Below, one piece after another: positions 1-10,582 of a stretch of 64,000 nt of DNA. Every line of letters starts with the position of its first letter. The first letter of the stretch is position 1. The stretch comes from Asterias amurensis (taxonomy: Eukaryota > Echinodermata > Asteroidea > Forcipulatida > Asteriidae), in assembly GCF_032118995.1 (NCBI RefSeq), contig NC_092657.1, positions 12,045,391 through 12,109,390 of the forward strand. Reading direction: 5' to 3'. The translations under genes were made by a program, and so were the position numbers. The notes below the pieces were generated by a model. It worked only from the letters and a program-made list of their open reading frames with translations. It ran no database searches and was not told the DNA's origin.

Positions 1-89
1 CAAAAAGTTAGGACTAGTCCAAACTTAGGACTAGTCTTAGGAGATACTAAAAACGTATGGCTAGTCTTAACTCATTGTGAAATCCACGC

Positions 90-1140
90 CTCTTTTAACA
101 ATCGAAGTGTTTTACAGTATATTAAAGATTGCCCTCAATAAAAGTAAAACATTTTCAGTCATCAAAAATACAACACATTAGAGAATGGAGAGGCAAAGAG
201 AGCCTGCCAAATTGGAAAGACTTAAAAAAAAGAAAAGAAAAAAAAGAATATACGTCACACATCACAACATCATAAACTGTATATGCATGACCATGACATT
301 CCCTGAAACGGACAAAAGACTGGGTATTTGTATACAGCATTGTTGTTATGCAAAAACTGTTCACACTTGACTGGCGAAAATATAGGTACAGTCCTGTCGT
401 GTTTGTAGTTCATGGTAAATGAACAAAATAACAAACGGAGTCAACTTTCTGTTTTATTTGATGATTGTTCTTTAATCAGAGTTTAATCAGTTCAGTATAA
501 CCAGGAAGGTAAATCAGGAATTGTTGATTGCTAGAATTCAGGCTAATTGGATCACTTGGTATGAATGCTGGGCATTTACATGTAGTTCAGTAGGTGGATG
601 TAGTAAGTTTCATTCATTTATTTAAGAAAAGATAGGGATTAGGAAATTAATACTGCAAAACAACTAATAAGAGCGATTGGCAGATAATTGGAAAGGGCGA
701 CAATAAATTATTCCCATATTTGATTCACGTATCAAAATGACGTATATTATTTCCGACAACTAGAAATTTGGGACTGGTTTTGGCTGGAAATACACGATAA
801 CTACACAATAGTATGAACAATCTTTATCAATTCTAATAAACAATTACAGACTGGGTTTTATCAAAACATATGTATATTAACTAATGAGTTAACTTTGATT
901 GGGGAAAAACTCACCATCCGATTTTAACCTAGTCTAAACTGCACGCGAGAGCAACTTTTCGGCGCCCTCACGCATGCTGAAAACGTGAGGTTTTTACAAA
1001 ACAATTGCCCGACATTCACGTTCATTAACCTGGCAAATCTGAAACCACCAATTGTCCAGAAATTCCCTCATTATGCACATATATCATAGAGGAAAACTAA
1101 TTACATAGGTAACAATATGTACTGTCCCATTATACTTGGT
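90..1140 (+). repeat. Left arm of a ~1-kb inverted repeat pair
   Basis: This stretch is an inverted, diverged copy of 11315-12337. Shared landmarks in opposite order include GCCTCTTTTAACAATC near 92 (reverse complement near 12325), the GAGAATGGAGAGGC block near 181, the ATACAGCATTGTTGTTATGC block near 333, and GAAACCACCAATTGTC near 1041. Similarity stops at about 1140, about 45 bp below the stop codon of the small minus-strand gene. The arm could be the long terminal repeat-like end of a large DNA transposon, one side of an inverted duplication, or one of two independent insertions of the same repeat. I see no coding sequence and no convincing target duplication. Confidence 0.85.
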
Positions 1141-1183
1141 AGGAACCTACCATCCCAATAGCAAGCAGCCTGGGGGACTCCTC

Positions 1184-4100
1184 CTAGATTTCTGCAACAG
1201 TTCTCTCCTTATCCTTCACCCATTCTGCCCTGTGCTTTGATTTCAATGACATGTACTCGTTGACTTTGGTAGAAGGTGCACAGTTGTCCTTTAGCCACTG
1301 AACCTTTTCAAGTACATCTTCAGCTGTCTCTTGCTTCTCTTTGGGTTCATCAGGAGTTGCTGCACTTGCAGTAACTTAATAAATACAAACACATCAATAT
1401 TATTTTAACCTCCAGATAATCTACTTTAAATAATATTCATTTAATCCCTTTGTTATATCGATTCATTAAGAGTCAGTTCAGGTAAATAATTGACATAGTT
1501 GCTCACGGTCAAAAAATGTTTTTTTTTTTTTTAACTTTGTGGGTGGAAGGGCCTTGGGGTGCAAATAAACAAAATTGCATTTTCAATTCTATATATAGCC
1601 CGTTGCCATGGTTACGGCTCATTTTGTTTTTTGGTCATTTTAGGCCGATTTTAGGGTTTGAAAAACTGGTTTTTAGCTCGTATTTACAACTCCACTCCAC
1701 CAAAATGCAACATTATTTCAAAAAACCTTTTATATCACTACAAAGTATCATCCTTGGCCTTCCTTGAGAAAACAAATTATTGCTTTAAATATCACCCTTG
1801 TGCTATTTTTGAATCATGCATTACAGTATGTTTTTAGAACTTGCAAAATCGACATCTTTACCCTATTTTTGGACCCCAAAATGTCAACTTGCCAGTGGTC
1901 TCAGAAAATTTTCCTTTCGGCTGTGATTAGGGCCAACATTTGTCTTTCCATATCTGGTGTCAAAAACTTTGGCAATTGTATCCTGTTGTGACAGTACTGC
2001 CTCAAAACTAGACTTTTTTCCCAAAAACGTGAACAAAATCCTTTTTAAGGGTCTTTTCACATAATATCGACATACGTGTCCACGGTAAAAAAAAAGAATA
2101 TTTTGGTGGGGTTGAGTTGTAAATATGAGCTAAAAACCAGTTTTTCAGAACCCCAAATCGGCCTAAAATGGCCAAAAAACAAAATGAGCCGTAACCATGG
2201 CAACGGGCTATATATATAATTGAAAATGCAATTTTGTTTACTTGCACCCCAAGGCCCTTCCACCCACAAAGTATATAAGCAAAAATTCATTTTTTGACCG
2301 TGAGCAACTATGTCAATTATTTACCTGAACTGACTCTTAAGCACTCTTCTCTTAACAGCTCCATCCAAAGCTTCCATATCTATTGCATTGTCTGTGAGGA
2401 AAATGAATAAAACATAACATACTAAATGTTCTACCAAGAATGTTTTACTATTTTACACAAATATAAATACATAAAGAAAAATTTTCTCAAGTGCTGGGTT
2501 GATGAAAACTGCTGCGTAAGTAATATGTGTCTTGTTCTTTTCAAACCTCAAAAACTCCTCTTCCAAAACAATGTTTTTGTTGTGGACTATAACATGTCTT
2601 AGTGATTTAATGTAATTGTTCTAATTTAGTATGAGGCATGTAAACTTAAAATTTACCAAAGGGATCATCTGACACACTGGTACACAGACATTATATTAAC
2701 TTTGTGCTGTCAATGGTGCCTAGTAAGTCCTAAATTGTAAATCATTTAACCATTTAAAATTGTAAGAAATATATTTAAAAAACACAAAGTCTCAATGACC
2801 ATGTTGACTTGGAACTAGACTAACAATTTTCTAGGTAGGCGCTACGATTTTTGAGTCCCAAAATACAGTCACTGCCCATGATCAGAAAGCCACAGTAAAA
2901 ATAATGTATGTGCACACAGTGCAAAACTGCAAGTTTATGTACAAAAACTACAAGAAAACCAGTGGCAACATATATAGTGCCAACGTATTTACTGCTAAGT
3001 GAAACAAACACTACACATAAGACAATTTAAAAACAAGGACAGTTTGTTAAAAGTAAAGTTCAACCTGAAGTTGCACAAAAATTAGATGGCATGCAAGGTT
3101 TGTTCGCCCAACGAGTAATACTTTTGCAGGAACCCTGCTCAAAAGTTGGGCATGATTTAATTTGGCATATTTAAATTAAAATTCAACTTAAATTTGCTTA
3201 AATAACATGTCATGCAATGTTTGTTTGCCCACTAGTATTACTTTTGCAGGAACCCTACTCATGATGGGTTGGGCATGATGGGTGTTGACATTGCCCAAAT
3301 TTTATTAAAAAAATATCGCTCTCAAACATTGGGTAATACGCATACTACAATAGCCCAACTAATGGTAGAAACCAGGCCTTTTGCCTAAAAGTTGAACGTT
3401 AGTCTGTTAAACGTTGCTCAAAAGTTGGATAGTCAGGCTTAAACGAACACGTTTCCTTGGATCGGTCGAGTTGGTCTTTGAAAAACGTTTGAAACCGTTT
3501 TTTATAAAATGCATATGTGTAGAAAAATGTTGTAAAAGTATAATACAATGATCCACACAAACGTGTCTCGAAAATGCACGGTTTTCATTTTACCTCGTCG
3601 ACTAACACGGTCGGCCATTTATGGGAGTCAAATTTTTGACTCCCATAAATGGCCGACCGTGTTGGTTCGCACAGTAAAAGGAAACCACGCAACTTCGAGG
3701 CAAACTTGTGTGGATCATTGTATTCTACTTTTAAAACATCTTTACAACCATATGCATTTTATAAAAACCGGTTAGAAACGCTTTTTATATACCTACTCGT
3801 CCGATCCAAGGCAACGTGTTCATTTAACTTAAGTAAGGGCAAATTGTCTGCTGGAAATTTTAACAACCATGACACAATTTTTTAAATGAAAAAAAAAAAA
3901 AAAAAAAAAAAAAAAAGGAAGAAAGTAAACAAAGAAAACATACACATACAAACGAACCAAATATTCACAGACAAACGAGACAAAAACGACACACCATATT
4001 TTTAAGAACCAATTTGGCCAAAAAACACCTTGTTTTGACTTACTTTAATCTTACTTTACCCATACGCCTAGGGCAGGCTAGGCCTACTCGACTCACGAGT

Positions 4101-4307
4101 TAACTGTCAGTGTCACACACACGATGTGATGTAGTGTGAACCAAGTTTAACGTTTTTATTTCTAAATAATAGCGTACGATCTTGTTATCTCCATTGTCGT
4201 GATTGTTATATTCATTGTGAGTATTACCTGAGAATGTCTGCTACAGCTCGTCGAGCCCATTGATGAATATTCTCTTCAAGCATGTCAAGCGTGTTGCACT
4301 CCGCCAT
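1184..4307 (-). CDS. Small four-exon gene, 115-residue protein of unknown function
   Basis: I assembled this gene from splice signals; no long open frame shows it. Exons on the minus strand are 4228-4307 (ATG, donor AG|gtaata), 2657-2676 (a 20-nt microexon between ...taccag and gtaaat), 2325-2391 (acceptor cctcacag, donor CAG|gtaaat) and 1184-1364 (acceptor ctgcaag, stop TAG). Intron phases 2, 1 and 2 match at every junction and the total is 348 nt. The protein begins MAECNTLDMLEENIHQWARR, has an acidic middle (SDDPFDNAIDMEALDG), and ends in a charged, probably helical tail with KVQWLKDNC and HRAEWVKDKERTVAEI. It has no signal peptide or membrane segment. I do not recognise the family. The donor of exon 3 lies inside the inverted repeat of the palindrome at 1466-2340. 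A DIRS element sits 26 bp upstream of the ATG, so the native promoter is displaced beyond 10582. Whether it is expressed is unknown. Confidence 0.66.
1466..2340. mobile_element. Palindromic MITE-like element with ~230-bp inverted ends
   Basis: The segments 1470-1700 and 2105-2336 are near-perfect inverted copies, starting GAGTCAGTTCAGGTAAATAA and running through TTGACATAGTTGCTCACGGT and the CGTTGCCATGGTTACGGCTC block. Both ends abut TTAA (1466-1469 and 2337-2340), the target duplication of piggyBac-type elements. The 400-bp centre has no coding capacity. It fills most of intron 3 of the small minus-strand gene, and its right end contains the last 12 nt of exon 3 plus the splice donor. Confidence 0.8.
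2400..3438. repeat. Intron sequence with a two-unit imperfect repeat (3087-3165, 3208-3290)
   Basis: Apart from the microexon at 2657-2676 this is intron. Two units share the order GCATGCAAGGTTTGTT, a GCCCA-CTAGTA block, TACTTTTGCAGGAACCCT and GTTGGGCATGAT. They are about 120 bp apart and clearly diverged. I see no coding sequence or known element here. Confidence 0.6.
3439..3827. mobile_element. MITE family B, copy 1 (whole-length palindrome)
   Basis: The element is a snap-back of about 390 bp. Each half carries the series ACGTTTCCTTGGATCGG, AAAATGCATATG, CAATGATCCACACAAA and GGTCGGCCATTTATGGGAGT. The centre near 3640 is almost perfectly palindromic (GACTCCCATAAATGGCCGAC). TTAA lies at both edges (3439-3442 and 3824-3827). 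Other copies are at 13820-14215, 37495-37888 and 49973-50362. It lies in intron 1 of the small minus-strand gene. Confidence 0.88.
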
Positions 4308-4332
4308 GATGATTGCTCAAAGTTTCTCCATA

Positions 4333-4475
4333 TAATTCCACCTCGTCATCACCTCCACTTCGGACTTACATGAGATTACACTTTCCATCGGAGTAATAAG
4401 TCACAGTTGAGAGAACATGAAATGATGTTCCTGGTAGAAATGCCCCACCACGCCCAGTGCTCCCCAATACATTTT
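4333..4475. repeat. DIRS left inverted terminal repeat
   Basis: It begins AATTCCACCTCGTCATCACC and includes GCCCCACCACGCCCAGTGCT. Reverse complements of both parts are found near the right end, the first at 10205-10250 and the second at 10400-10507. Confidence 0.85.
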
Positions 4476-5698
4476 TCTGTGCCGGAGTATGTTCATCGAA
4501 TTTCTATACTTCGTACAATTACGGGTATATGTTGGCACTTTGCACCATGGACAACTACGACGAACCAGATCTCCTTGAGTTGATGGCTGGCCCATCGGGT
4601 GCAATTGATACCCAGGAAGACCCGGGATTGGGACAAGATGACAATTCATCAATTGGCTTAGTTTCGGGCAAACCGAAAGTTAAAAGCCGAAAGCCTAAGC
4701 ACTCAACGGTCCCGTCATCAGACACGGTTTCCCGGCAAGAATTTGCGGATGTTTCAGGGAAACTTGCATGTATGGCCGAAGCCATCGAAAACATGCAAAC
4801 AGTGATTTTCAGTCGACCCGCCAAGCGGCCTAGACTGTCATCAGATTCAGAATCTGATACGGAGAGTGTCTCAAAGGCCATAGACGAGCTCCTTCAAGAG
4901 AGCCAGCAGGGGTCAACAACCTTATGCCAAGATGACCAGTTGTTGGACATTTTTGAACAACTATATACAGAGGATGCACCGACTGCCGATGCAGTCAATG
5001 ACAAATTGGCTAAGGTAGTGGATAAAATGGTCCGCCATAAATTGCCGGAGGACAAGGCCGTGGAAAAGCTCAAGACCATCCAAAGACCGACCAACGTCAA
5101 AAATTTGGAGTGCACTCGGGTTAACCCCGAGATATGGAGCTCACTAAAGCCAAAGACTCGCTCTCAGGACATAAAATTCCAGAAGGTGCGACAGGCACTT
5201 CTTAAAGGAATTATACCCGTAGTTGGGGTAATAAACTCACTTATGTCCAGACCCGCTGCTACTGACCCGCCCACTCAGGTAAACCCTGATTTCAAGGTTG
5301 AAATCACCAAGCTATTGGATGCGGTGGCCATTATTGGACACGCCAACCAGGAACTGAATGTGCGAAGACGGGATTTGATTAAGCCCGATCTTAACAAACA
5401 ATTTTCTGGTCTTTGCTCGCCACCTGTGCCCGTCACAGGGTTTTTACTTGGTGATGACTTGCCCCAACAGTGCAAGGACATACAGCAGACCAACAAAAGT
5501 GGGAACAAAGTTGGCTGGTCAACTTTCAGAGGAAACGACAAACATGATCGGAAACGACCCATGCACAACCACAGGGGTAATTCGACCTACACCAGCCAAT
5601 TCAGAAGAGGTGGTCATTTAAACTATCAGCGCCACAACAGACACCTTGACACTCGGTGGAATGCCAAGCCACGACAAGATGTGGAAACAGCAAAGTAA
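4457..5698 (+). mobile_element. DIRS gag-like region
   Basis: An open frame of up to 413 residues starts inside the left terminal repeat. A Met at 4547 in a good CACCATGG context may be the real start, giving about 383 residues. The protein is Asp/Ser-rich in its first third, has a helical middle with a KLPEDKAVEKLK segment, and ends in a basic, Arg/His/Asn-rich tail (HDRKRPMHNHRGN) suited to nucleic-acid binding. It has no zinc knuckle, as is usual for DIRS gag-like proteins. The reading looks whole. The identification rests on position and composition rather than a diagnostic motif. Confidence 0.65.
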
Positions 5699-5699
5699 T

Positions 5700-6665
5700 T
5701 CGGCATGTCCCTACAAGTACAACCACACTGGTACGTACAACATGCATTAAATCTAGCAAAACTGCAGGTAGATTAGCACAATTTGTTACAAAATGGCAAG
5801 AAATAACTTCAGATAAGTGGGTTCTAGATACTATAAAGCACTATGAAAAAGAATTTGGGAAACGACCCTTTCAATCGTTCCCCCCTAAACAAATTAAATT
5901 TGTTCCCAATGAAGTTGAAATTATCTCGAAAGAAATTGATAAACTGCTCCAAAAGGGAGCAATTACACATGCTACCCATGAATATGGTGAGTTTGTATCA
6001 AACATTTTCATCCGTCCAAAGAAAGACGGGACTTTTCGCCCAATTATCAACCTTCGCCAGTTGAATAAATCAGTGGCCTATGTCCATTTTAAAATGGAAA
6101 CAATTCATTTTGCACTGCAATTTATCCGACCACACTGCTTTATGGCATCAATTGATCTTAAAGATGCGTACTTCACAGTACCGATTGCCAAAACCACCGC
6201 AAATATTTGCGTTTTATGTGGCAGAACAAATTGTTCGAATTTACCTGTCTGCCTTTCGGTTTAGCTTGTGCACCAAGGGTATTTACAAAGATAATGAAAC
6301 CTTTGAGACTAATGGGACACGAATCTTGTGACTACATTGACGACGCTTTGTTGATAGGTGCAACAAAAGAAGAGTGCATAACCAATGTTAAAGCTCGAGT
6401 TGCCCTCACCCAAGAGTTAGGATTTATAGTCAATACTGGGAAATCTGTCATGAAACCCATGAAGACCATTGTGTTTTGGGGTTTTACAATAAATTCAGAA
6501 AACATGACAATTGCTATTCCTCCAGCAAAAAAGAGGAAAATTGAAGCGGCTATTCATAACATTATTGCTGCCAAAATTAGGGACGTTGCCCAAGTAGTGG
6601 GCTTTTTAGTCTCTTGTGATATTGCCGTACCGTACGGTACATTATTCAGAAGATCTGTTAGTGAT
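5700..6665 (+). mobile_element. DIRS reverse transcriptase region
   Basis: Reverse transcriptase motifs appear in order: an entry segment with KKDGTFRPIINLRQLNK, a SIDLKDAYFTVPI block, the LPFGLACAPRVFTK motif, and the catalytic YIDD in CDYIDDALLIG. These match the DIRS and gypsy-type polymerase fold. The region is broken and is followed directly by a foldback insertion. Confidence 0.85.
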
Positions 6666-8113
6666 CATTCGTTTTACACGTTCAAAGCACCGTAGCACGT
6701 CCAGATCTTGCCAATGCCCAATTACAAACTGTATACTGAAGGCTCCACCCTACTCGGACCGTTGTCTTTGTTAAACGATATACATATTCATGTTATGTTC
6801 AATATAGAGCAGGAGAGCTTGAGGCAAGTGTAATCCCCAGGAAAATTCTCTTATTGTCTGCTCCTTGAAAAGCATGCAGGTAGCGGACAATCACTCATAA
6901 GGTAGTGCTAGCATTCACTATATAGGAATGATTTACTAAGAATTGCTGTTGTCCACTAGTGCCCGGCCAAATATAACCAAAGGTAAAGGCGAAAAGGGGC
7001 ACATTTTTTATTTTATTTTTTTTGAAGTACCCTCTTAAACTATTTTGCAAAGAAATGCATGTTAATAAGGGGCTGGGTGAAGCATGTTGGGTGTCACTGT
7101 GGCCGAATAACATAAGGATTTATTTATAACTGTTAAAGCTGATACTCCAGCGTCCTTTACTTACTGTTATTATGTGCAAACACAAAAACACGATATTCAT
7201 ATCACTCGGGTGTTGGATTGAAACTCCAAAATCCAGTAGGGATCACACAAAGTAGGGTTTAAAAAGAAATGGAAAAAAATATATAATATTGTAAGTGACC
7301 AACTAATCTTATTTGAATGTGAACAGCAGACCTGAATATCATTACAGACGAACGTAATCTTATTTGAATGTGAACAGCAGTCCTGAATATCATTACAGAT
7401 GAACGTTATCTTATTTGAATGTAAACAGCAGTCCTGAATATCATTACAGATGAACGTTATATCATTTGAATGTAAACAGCAGTCCTGAATATCATTACAG
7501 ATGAACGTAATCTTATTTGAATGTGAACAGCAGTCCTGAATATCATTACAGATGAACGTTATCTTATTTGAATGTGAACAGCAGTCCTGAATATCATTAC
7601 AGATGAACGTTAAATCATTTGAATGTAAACAGCAGTCCTGAATATCATTACAGACGAACGTAATCTTATTTGAATGTGAACAGCAGACTTTTTCTTTACA
7701 AGTTGAGCACACCTACATTGTTAGACTCAACTGACCAACCAAAGGGACTTTCACATGTTGTATTGGGCTCACAAATAGTGGTATTATACTGTATAGGCTA
7801 TTGTTGCATTTTTTTTACACACACTGCTGGCTCAGTAAATCTTTCCTCTATAGTGAATGCTAACACTACACTGTCTTGTGAGTGATTGTCCGCTACCTGC
7901 ATGCTTTTCAAGGAGCAGACAATAAGAGAATTTTCCTGGGGCTTACACATGCCTCCAGCTCTCCTGCTCTATATTGAACATAACATGAATATGTATATCG
8001 TTTAACAAAGACAACGGTCCGAGTAGGGTGGAGCCTTCAGTATCCAGCTTGTGATTGGGCATTGGCAATATCTGGACGTGCTACGGTGCTTTGAACGTGT
8101 AAAACGAATGATC
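6660..8113. mobile_element. Foldback insertion carrying a 51-bp satellite, inside the DIRS polymerase
   Basis: The flanks 6660-6925 and 7848-8113 are inverted copies of each other; shared landmarks are GGAGCAGACAATAAGAG, TAGCGGACAATCACTCA, and the block with ATCGTTTAACAAAGACAACG. Between them lie non-coding sequence (6925-7300 and 7690-7848) and an array of 51-bp repeats. The outermost arm sequence overlaps the interrupted polymerase region, so the arms include a short duplicated piece of host-element sequence. Confidence 0.75.
7305..7688. repeat. 51-bp tandem array, eight units
   Basis: The words ATTTGAATGT(G/A)AACAGCAG and CCTGAATATCATTACAGA recur every 51 bp, starting at about 7311, 7362, 7413, 7464, 7515, 7566, 7617 and 7668. 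The units differ at only a few sites (GTAATC or GTTATC/GTTAAA before TTATTTG, and GTGAAC or GTAAAC), which suggests a young array. Because 51 is divisible by 3, one minus-strand frame stays open by chance. Confidence 0.92.
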
Positions 8114-9010
8114 ACTAGTGAATCTGAGAAAAACGCAGCATTGACTGCAAACCATGAGGATTTTGATGCAAGAATGTCATTGTCTGACCAAGCTAAGGCA
8201 GACTTAAACTGGTGGCTTACTAACCTACAGTATGCTAGTGCCCCCATTCACAGAAACAAGCCCGATTTCATTGTTGAAACTGACGCGTCCCTCAATGGCT
8301 GGGGTGCGAATTGCAATGGGCATATGTTAGGTGGACAGTGGTCAGCTGAAGAAGCGACATGGCATATTAACTACCTTGAGCTTAAAGCTTGCTTTTTTTG
8401 CCTTACAGTCCCTTTTCAGTAACCATAAGGACATTCACGTGCACCTTAAATCGGACAATACAACTGCCGTGTCATACATAAAGTTTTTTGGCGGCACACA
8501 CTACGTTCAGTTAAATGAACTGGCCAGGGAAATCTGGCTTTGGTGTTTGAATAGGAAAATATGGCTGTCCGTTTCATTCTTGCCGGGTATTGAAAATGTG
8601 AGTGCTGATTTTGCATCACGTCACTCCCGTGAAGATATCGAATGGAAGTTACACCCAGAAGTTTTCCGGAAGATTATCGATATCTTTATGACGCCAAATA
8701 TTGACATGTTTGCGTCAAGATTGAACCATCAGATTCAACCTTATGTATCGTGGAAACCTGACCCAAACGCATTTTTCAATGATGCATTCACGCTAGACTG
8801 GACGAACTATAAGGTCTACGCGTTTCCCCCGTTCTGCCTTATTGGGAAAGTATTGACAAAGATCGAATATGAGGAGTCAACAGCCATACTTGTTGCTCCA
8901 CTTTGGCATACACAAGCATGGTTTCCTAAGATGCTTAAACTGTTGGTGAACAAACCAATTATTTTGCCAAAAAGAACTAATTTACTCTCACTCCCTTCCT
9001 CAGGTAGACT
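8113..9010 (+). mobile_element. DIRS RNase H region and connection domain
   Basis: The translation carries an RNase H-type segment (VETDASLNGWGA, then YLELKA), LKSDNTTAVSYI and FLPGIENVSADFASR, the D-E-D-D signature order of retroelement RNase H. The block NIDMFASRLNHQ followed by PDPNAFFNDAFTLDW is characteristic of DIRS and Ngaro-type polyproteins, between RNase H and recombinase. The region is broken. Confidence 0.82.
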
Positions 9011-9043
9011 ACACCCATTGCGAGATCGGCTGCAACTGATGGC

Positions 9044-10027
9044 ATGCCATTTGTCAGGGAAAACTTACAGAGCCAGGGAATTTCGCAGCACGCTGCCGAC
9101 ATTATTATCTCATCCTGGCGGACTTCAACCAAGAAGTCTTACCGATCAGCGATCCAAAAATGGGTTCTGTTCTGTGCTCGAACAAAGAGTGTTCCACTTC
9201 GAGCGACTGTAGCGGTGATCCTAGACTGCTTAACAGAGGAATTTGACAAGGGTAGTAGTTACAGCACACTGAACACACTACGTAGTGCATTGTCAGCAAT
9301 ACTAGCCCCTATAGATGGGACACCAATTGGGTCTGTCCCCCTGATAAAAAGGTTCATGACAGGTGTCTTCAACATGAGACCTGCAATACCCAGATATACT
9401 TGTACATGGGACGTTAATACTGTGTTACAATACTTAACAAATTTGGGTCCGTCTAATAAGTTGTTCTTAAAAGAACTCACTATGAAGCTGGTTATGCTTG
9501 TTGCATTGATTTCAGGACAAAGATGTCAAACTTTGTCGCTACTTAATTTAGACGACGCTGAAGTTACAGCTACAAAAATTATCTGTGTTGTATCTAAGTT
9601 GACGAAAACCAGCAAGATTGGCAAACAGCCTGTTAGTTTGGTGTTACCGAGGTATCCTCATGATGACTAACTTTGTGTCATGACGACGCTAAAACAGTAT
9701 TTAATTAAGACGAAATCCCTAAGGGGTAAACAACGGTGTTTGTTTGTAAGCTATGCATCACCCCACAAACAAGTAAGGTCAGAGACAATCTCTCGCTGGA
9801 TAAAGAACACGTTGCATAAGGCTGGCATCGACACAGCCAAGTTCACAGCACATAGTACTCGATCTGCTGCATGCAGTGCTGCTTTTAAGAATGGAGTACC
9901 ACTGAACATTATTTTAAGTACTGGCCATTGGGCGAGAAGTAGTACTTTTGCTAAATTTTATAACAAACCAGTAGGGCAAACAGATCACAGCTTTGCAAAC
10001 GCAGTTTTGGCTGGTACAACCAAGTAG
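9044..10027 (+). mobile_element. DIRS tyrosine recombinase region
   Basis: An N-terminal SAM-like segment (TSTKKSYRSAIQKWVLFC) is followed by a catalytic domain with ISGQRCQTLSLL (first Arg), a HSTRSAACSAA block (His-x-x-Arg), GHWARSSTFAKFYNKP (His/Trp then the nucleophile Tyr). These match the R-H-R-H/W-Y layout of phage-integrase-type recombinases that integrate DIRS elements. It is broken, but most landmarks are visible. Confidence 0.85.
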
Positions 10028-10199
10028 GTTGGTCGTTTCTTAAGAAATGAAAATGTAATTTGTTATATTAATGCACGATTTTCTCTTGCTTATTATGTTT
10101 ACAACAGTTAAAGAGTTCAGAGCTATAGAACGTTGAATAAATTGTGATAAAACCATCAAGTCGTATACATAATCATGTTTTTTATTGCATGTTGCCCGT

Positions 10200-10582
10200 C
10201 TCTGTGCTCTAAAATCTCATGTAAGTCCGAAGTGGAGGTGATGACGAGGTGGAATTCTAAAATTAAACGAATAGAATGAAGTTTAATTGGAATTCTACTG
10301 AGTCTATCACCGACACTGAAGGACTTACATTCCCTCCACATAGGTTGCAACTTCAATTAGTTGACCCACCCCATTTTCGCCGGGCACAATGTTCCTTGGT
10401 GAAAAATGTATTGGGGAGCACTGGGCGTGGTGGGGCATTTATGCCAGGAACATCTTTTCATGTTCTCTCAACTGTGACTAACTACTCCGGTGGAAAGTGT
10501 AATCTCATGTAAGTCCTTCAGTGTCGGTGATAGACTCAGTAGAATTCCAATTAAACTTCATTCTATTCGTTTAATTTTAGAA
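10200..10582. repeat. DIRS right terminal repeat and internal complementary region
   Basis: Position 10205-10250 is the reverse complement of the element's extreme left end. Position 10400-10507 is the reverse complement of 4371-4475. The segments 10255-10330 and 10502-10582 are also inverted copies (TTTAATTGGAATTCTACTGA and its complement), forming a large stem. DIRS replication models use such complementary circles to complete the ends. Confidence 0.85.

Larger units (their letters stand above)
4333..10582 (+). mobile_element. DIRS-type tyrosine-recombinase retrotransposon (fossil)
   Basis: The element has the DIRS layout: inverted terminal repeats, an internal complementary region near the right end, then gag, reverse transcriptase, RNase H and tyrosine recombinase all on the plus strand. 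Left terminal sequence 4333-4475 returns inverted at 10400-10507, and the outermost left 45 bp returns inverted at 10205-10250, which is the internal complementary region. No target duplication is evident, as expected for recombinase integration. The copy is broken, with about four or five interruptions. These include a 1.4-kb foldback insertion in the polymerase region. The gag part still reads whole, so the insertion is probably not very ancient. It sits directly upstream of the start codon of the small minus-strand gene. Confidence 0.9.

Noticed and set aside
2008-2290. Overlapping minus-strand frames of 77-79 codons
   Set aside because: They are mirror images of the plus-strand frames at 1516-1767, created by the palindromic element.
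7197-7712. 171-codon minus-strand frame with a 17-residue repeat (CNDIQDCC)
   Set aside because: It is the translation of the 51-bp tandem array. The unit length is a multiple of three, so the frame stays open automatically. There is no start context or flanking coding signal.
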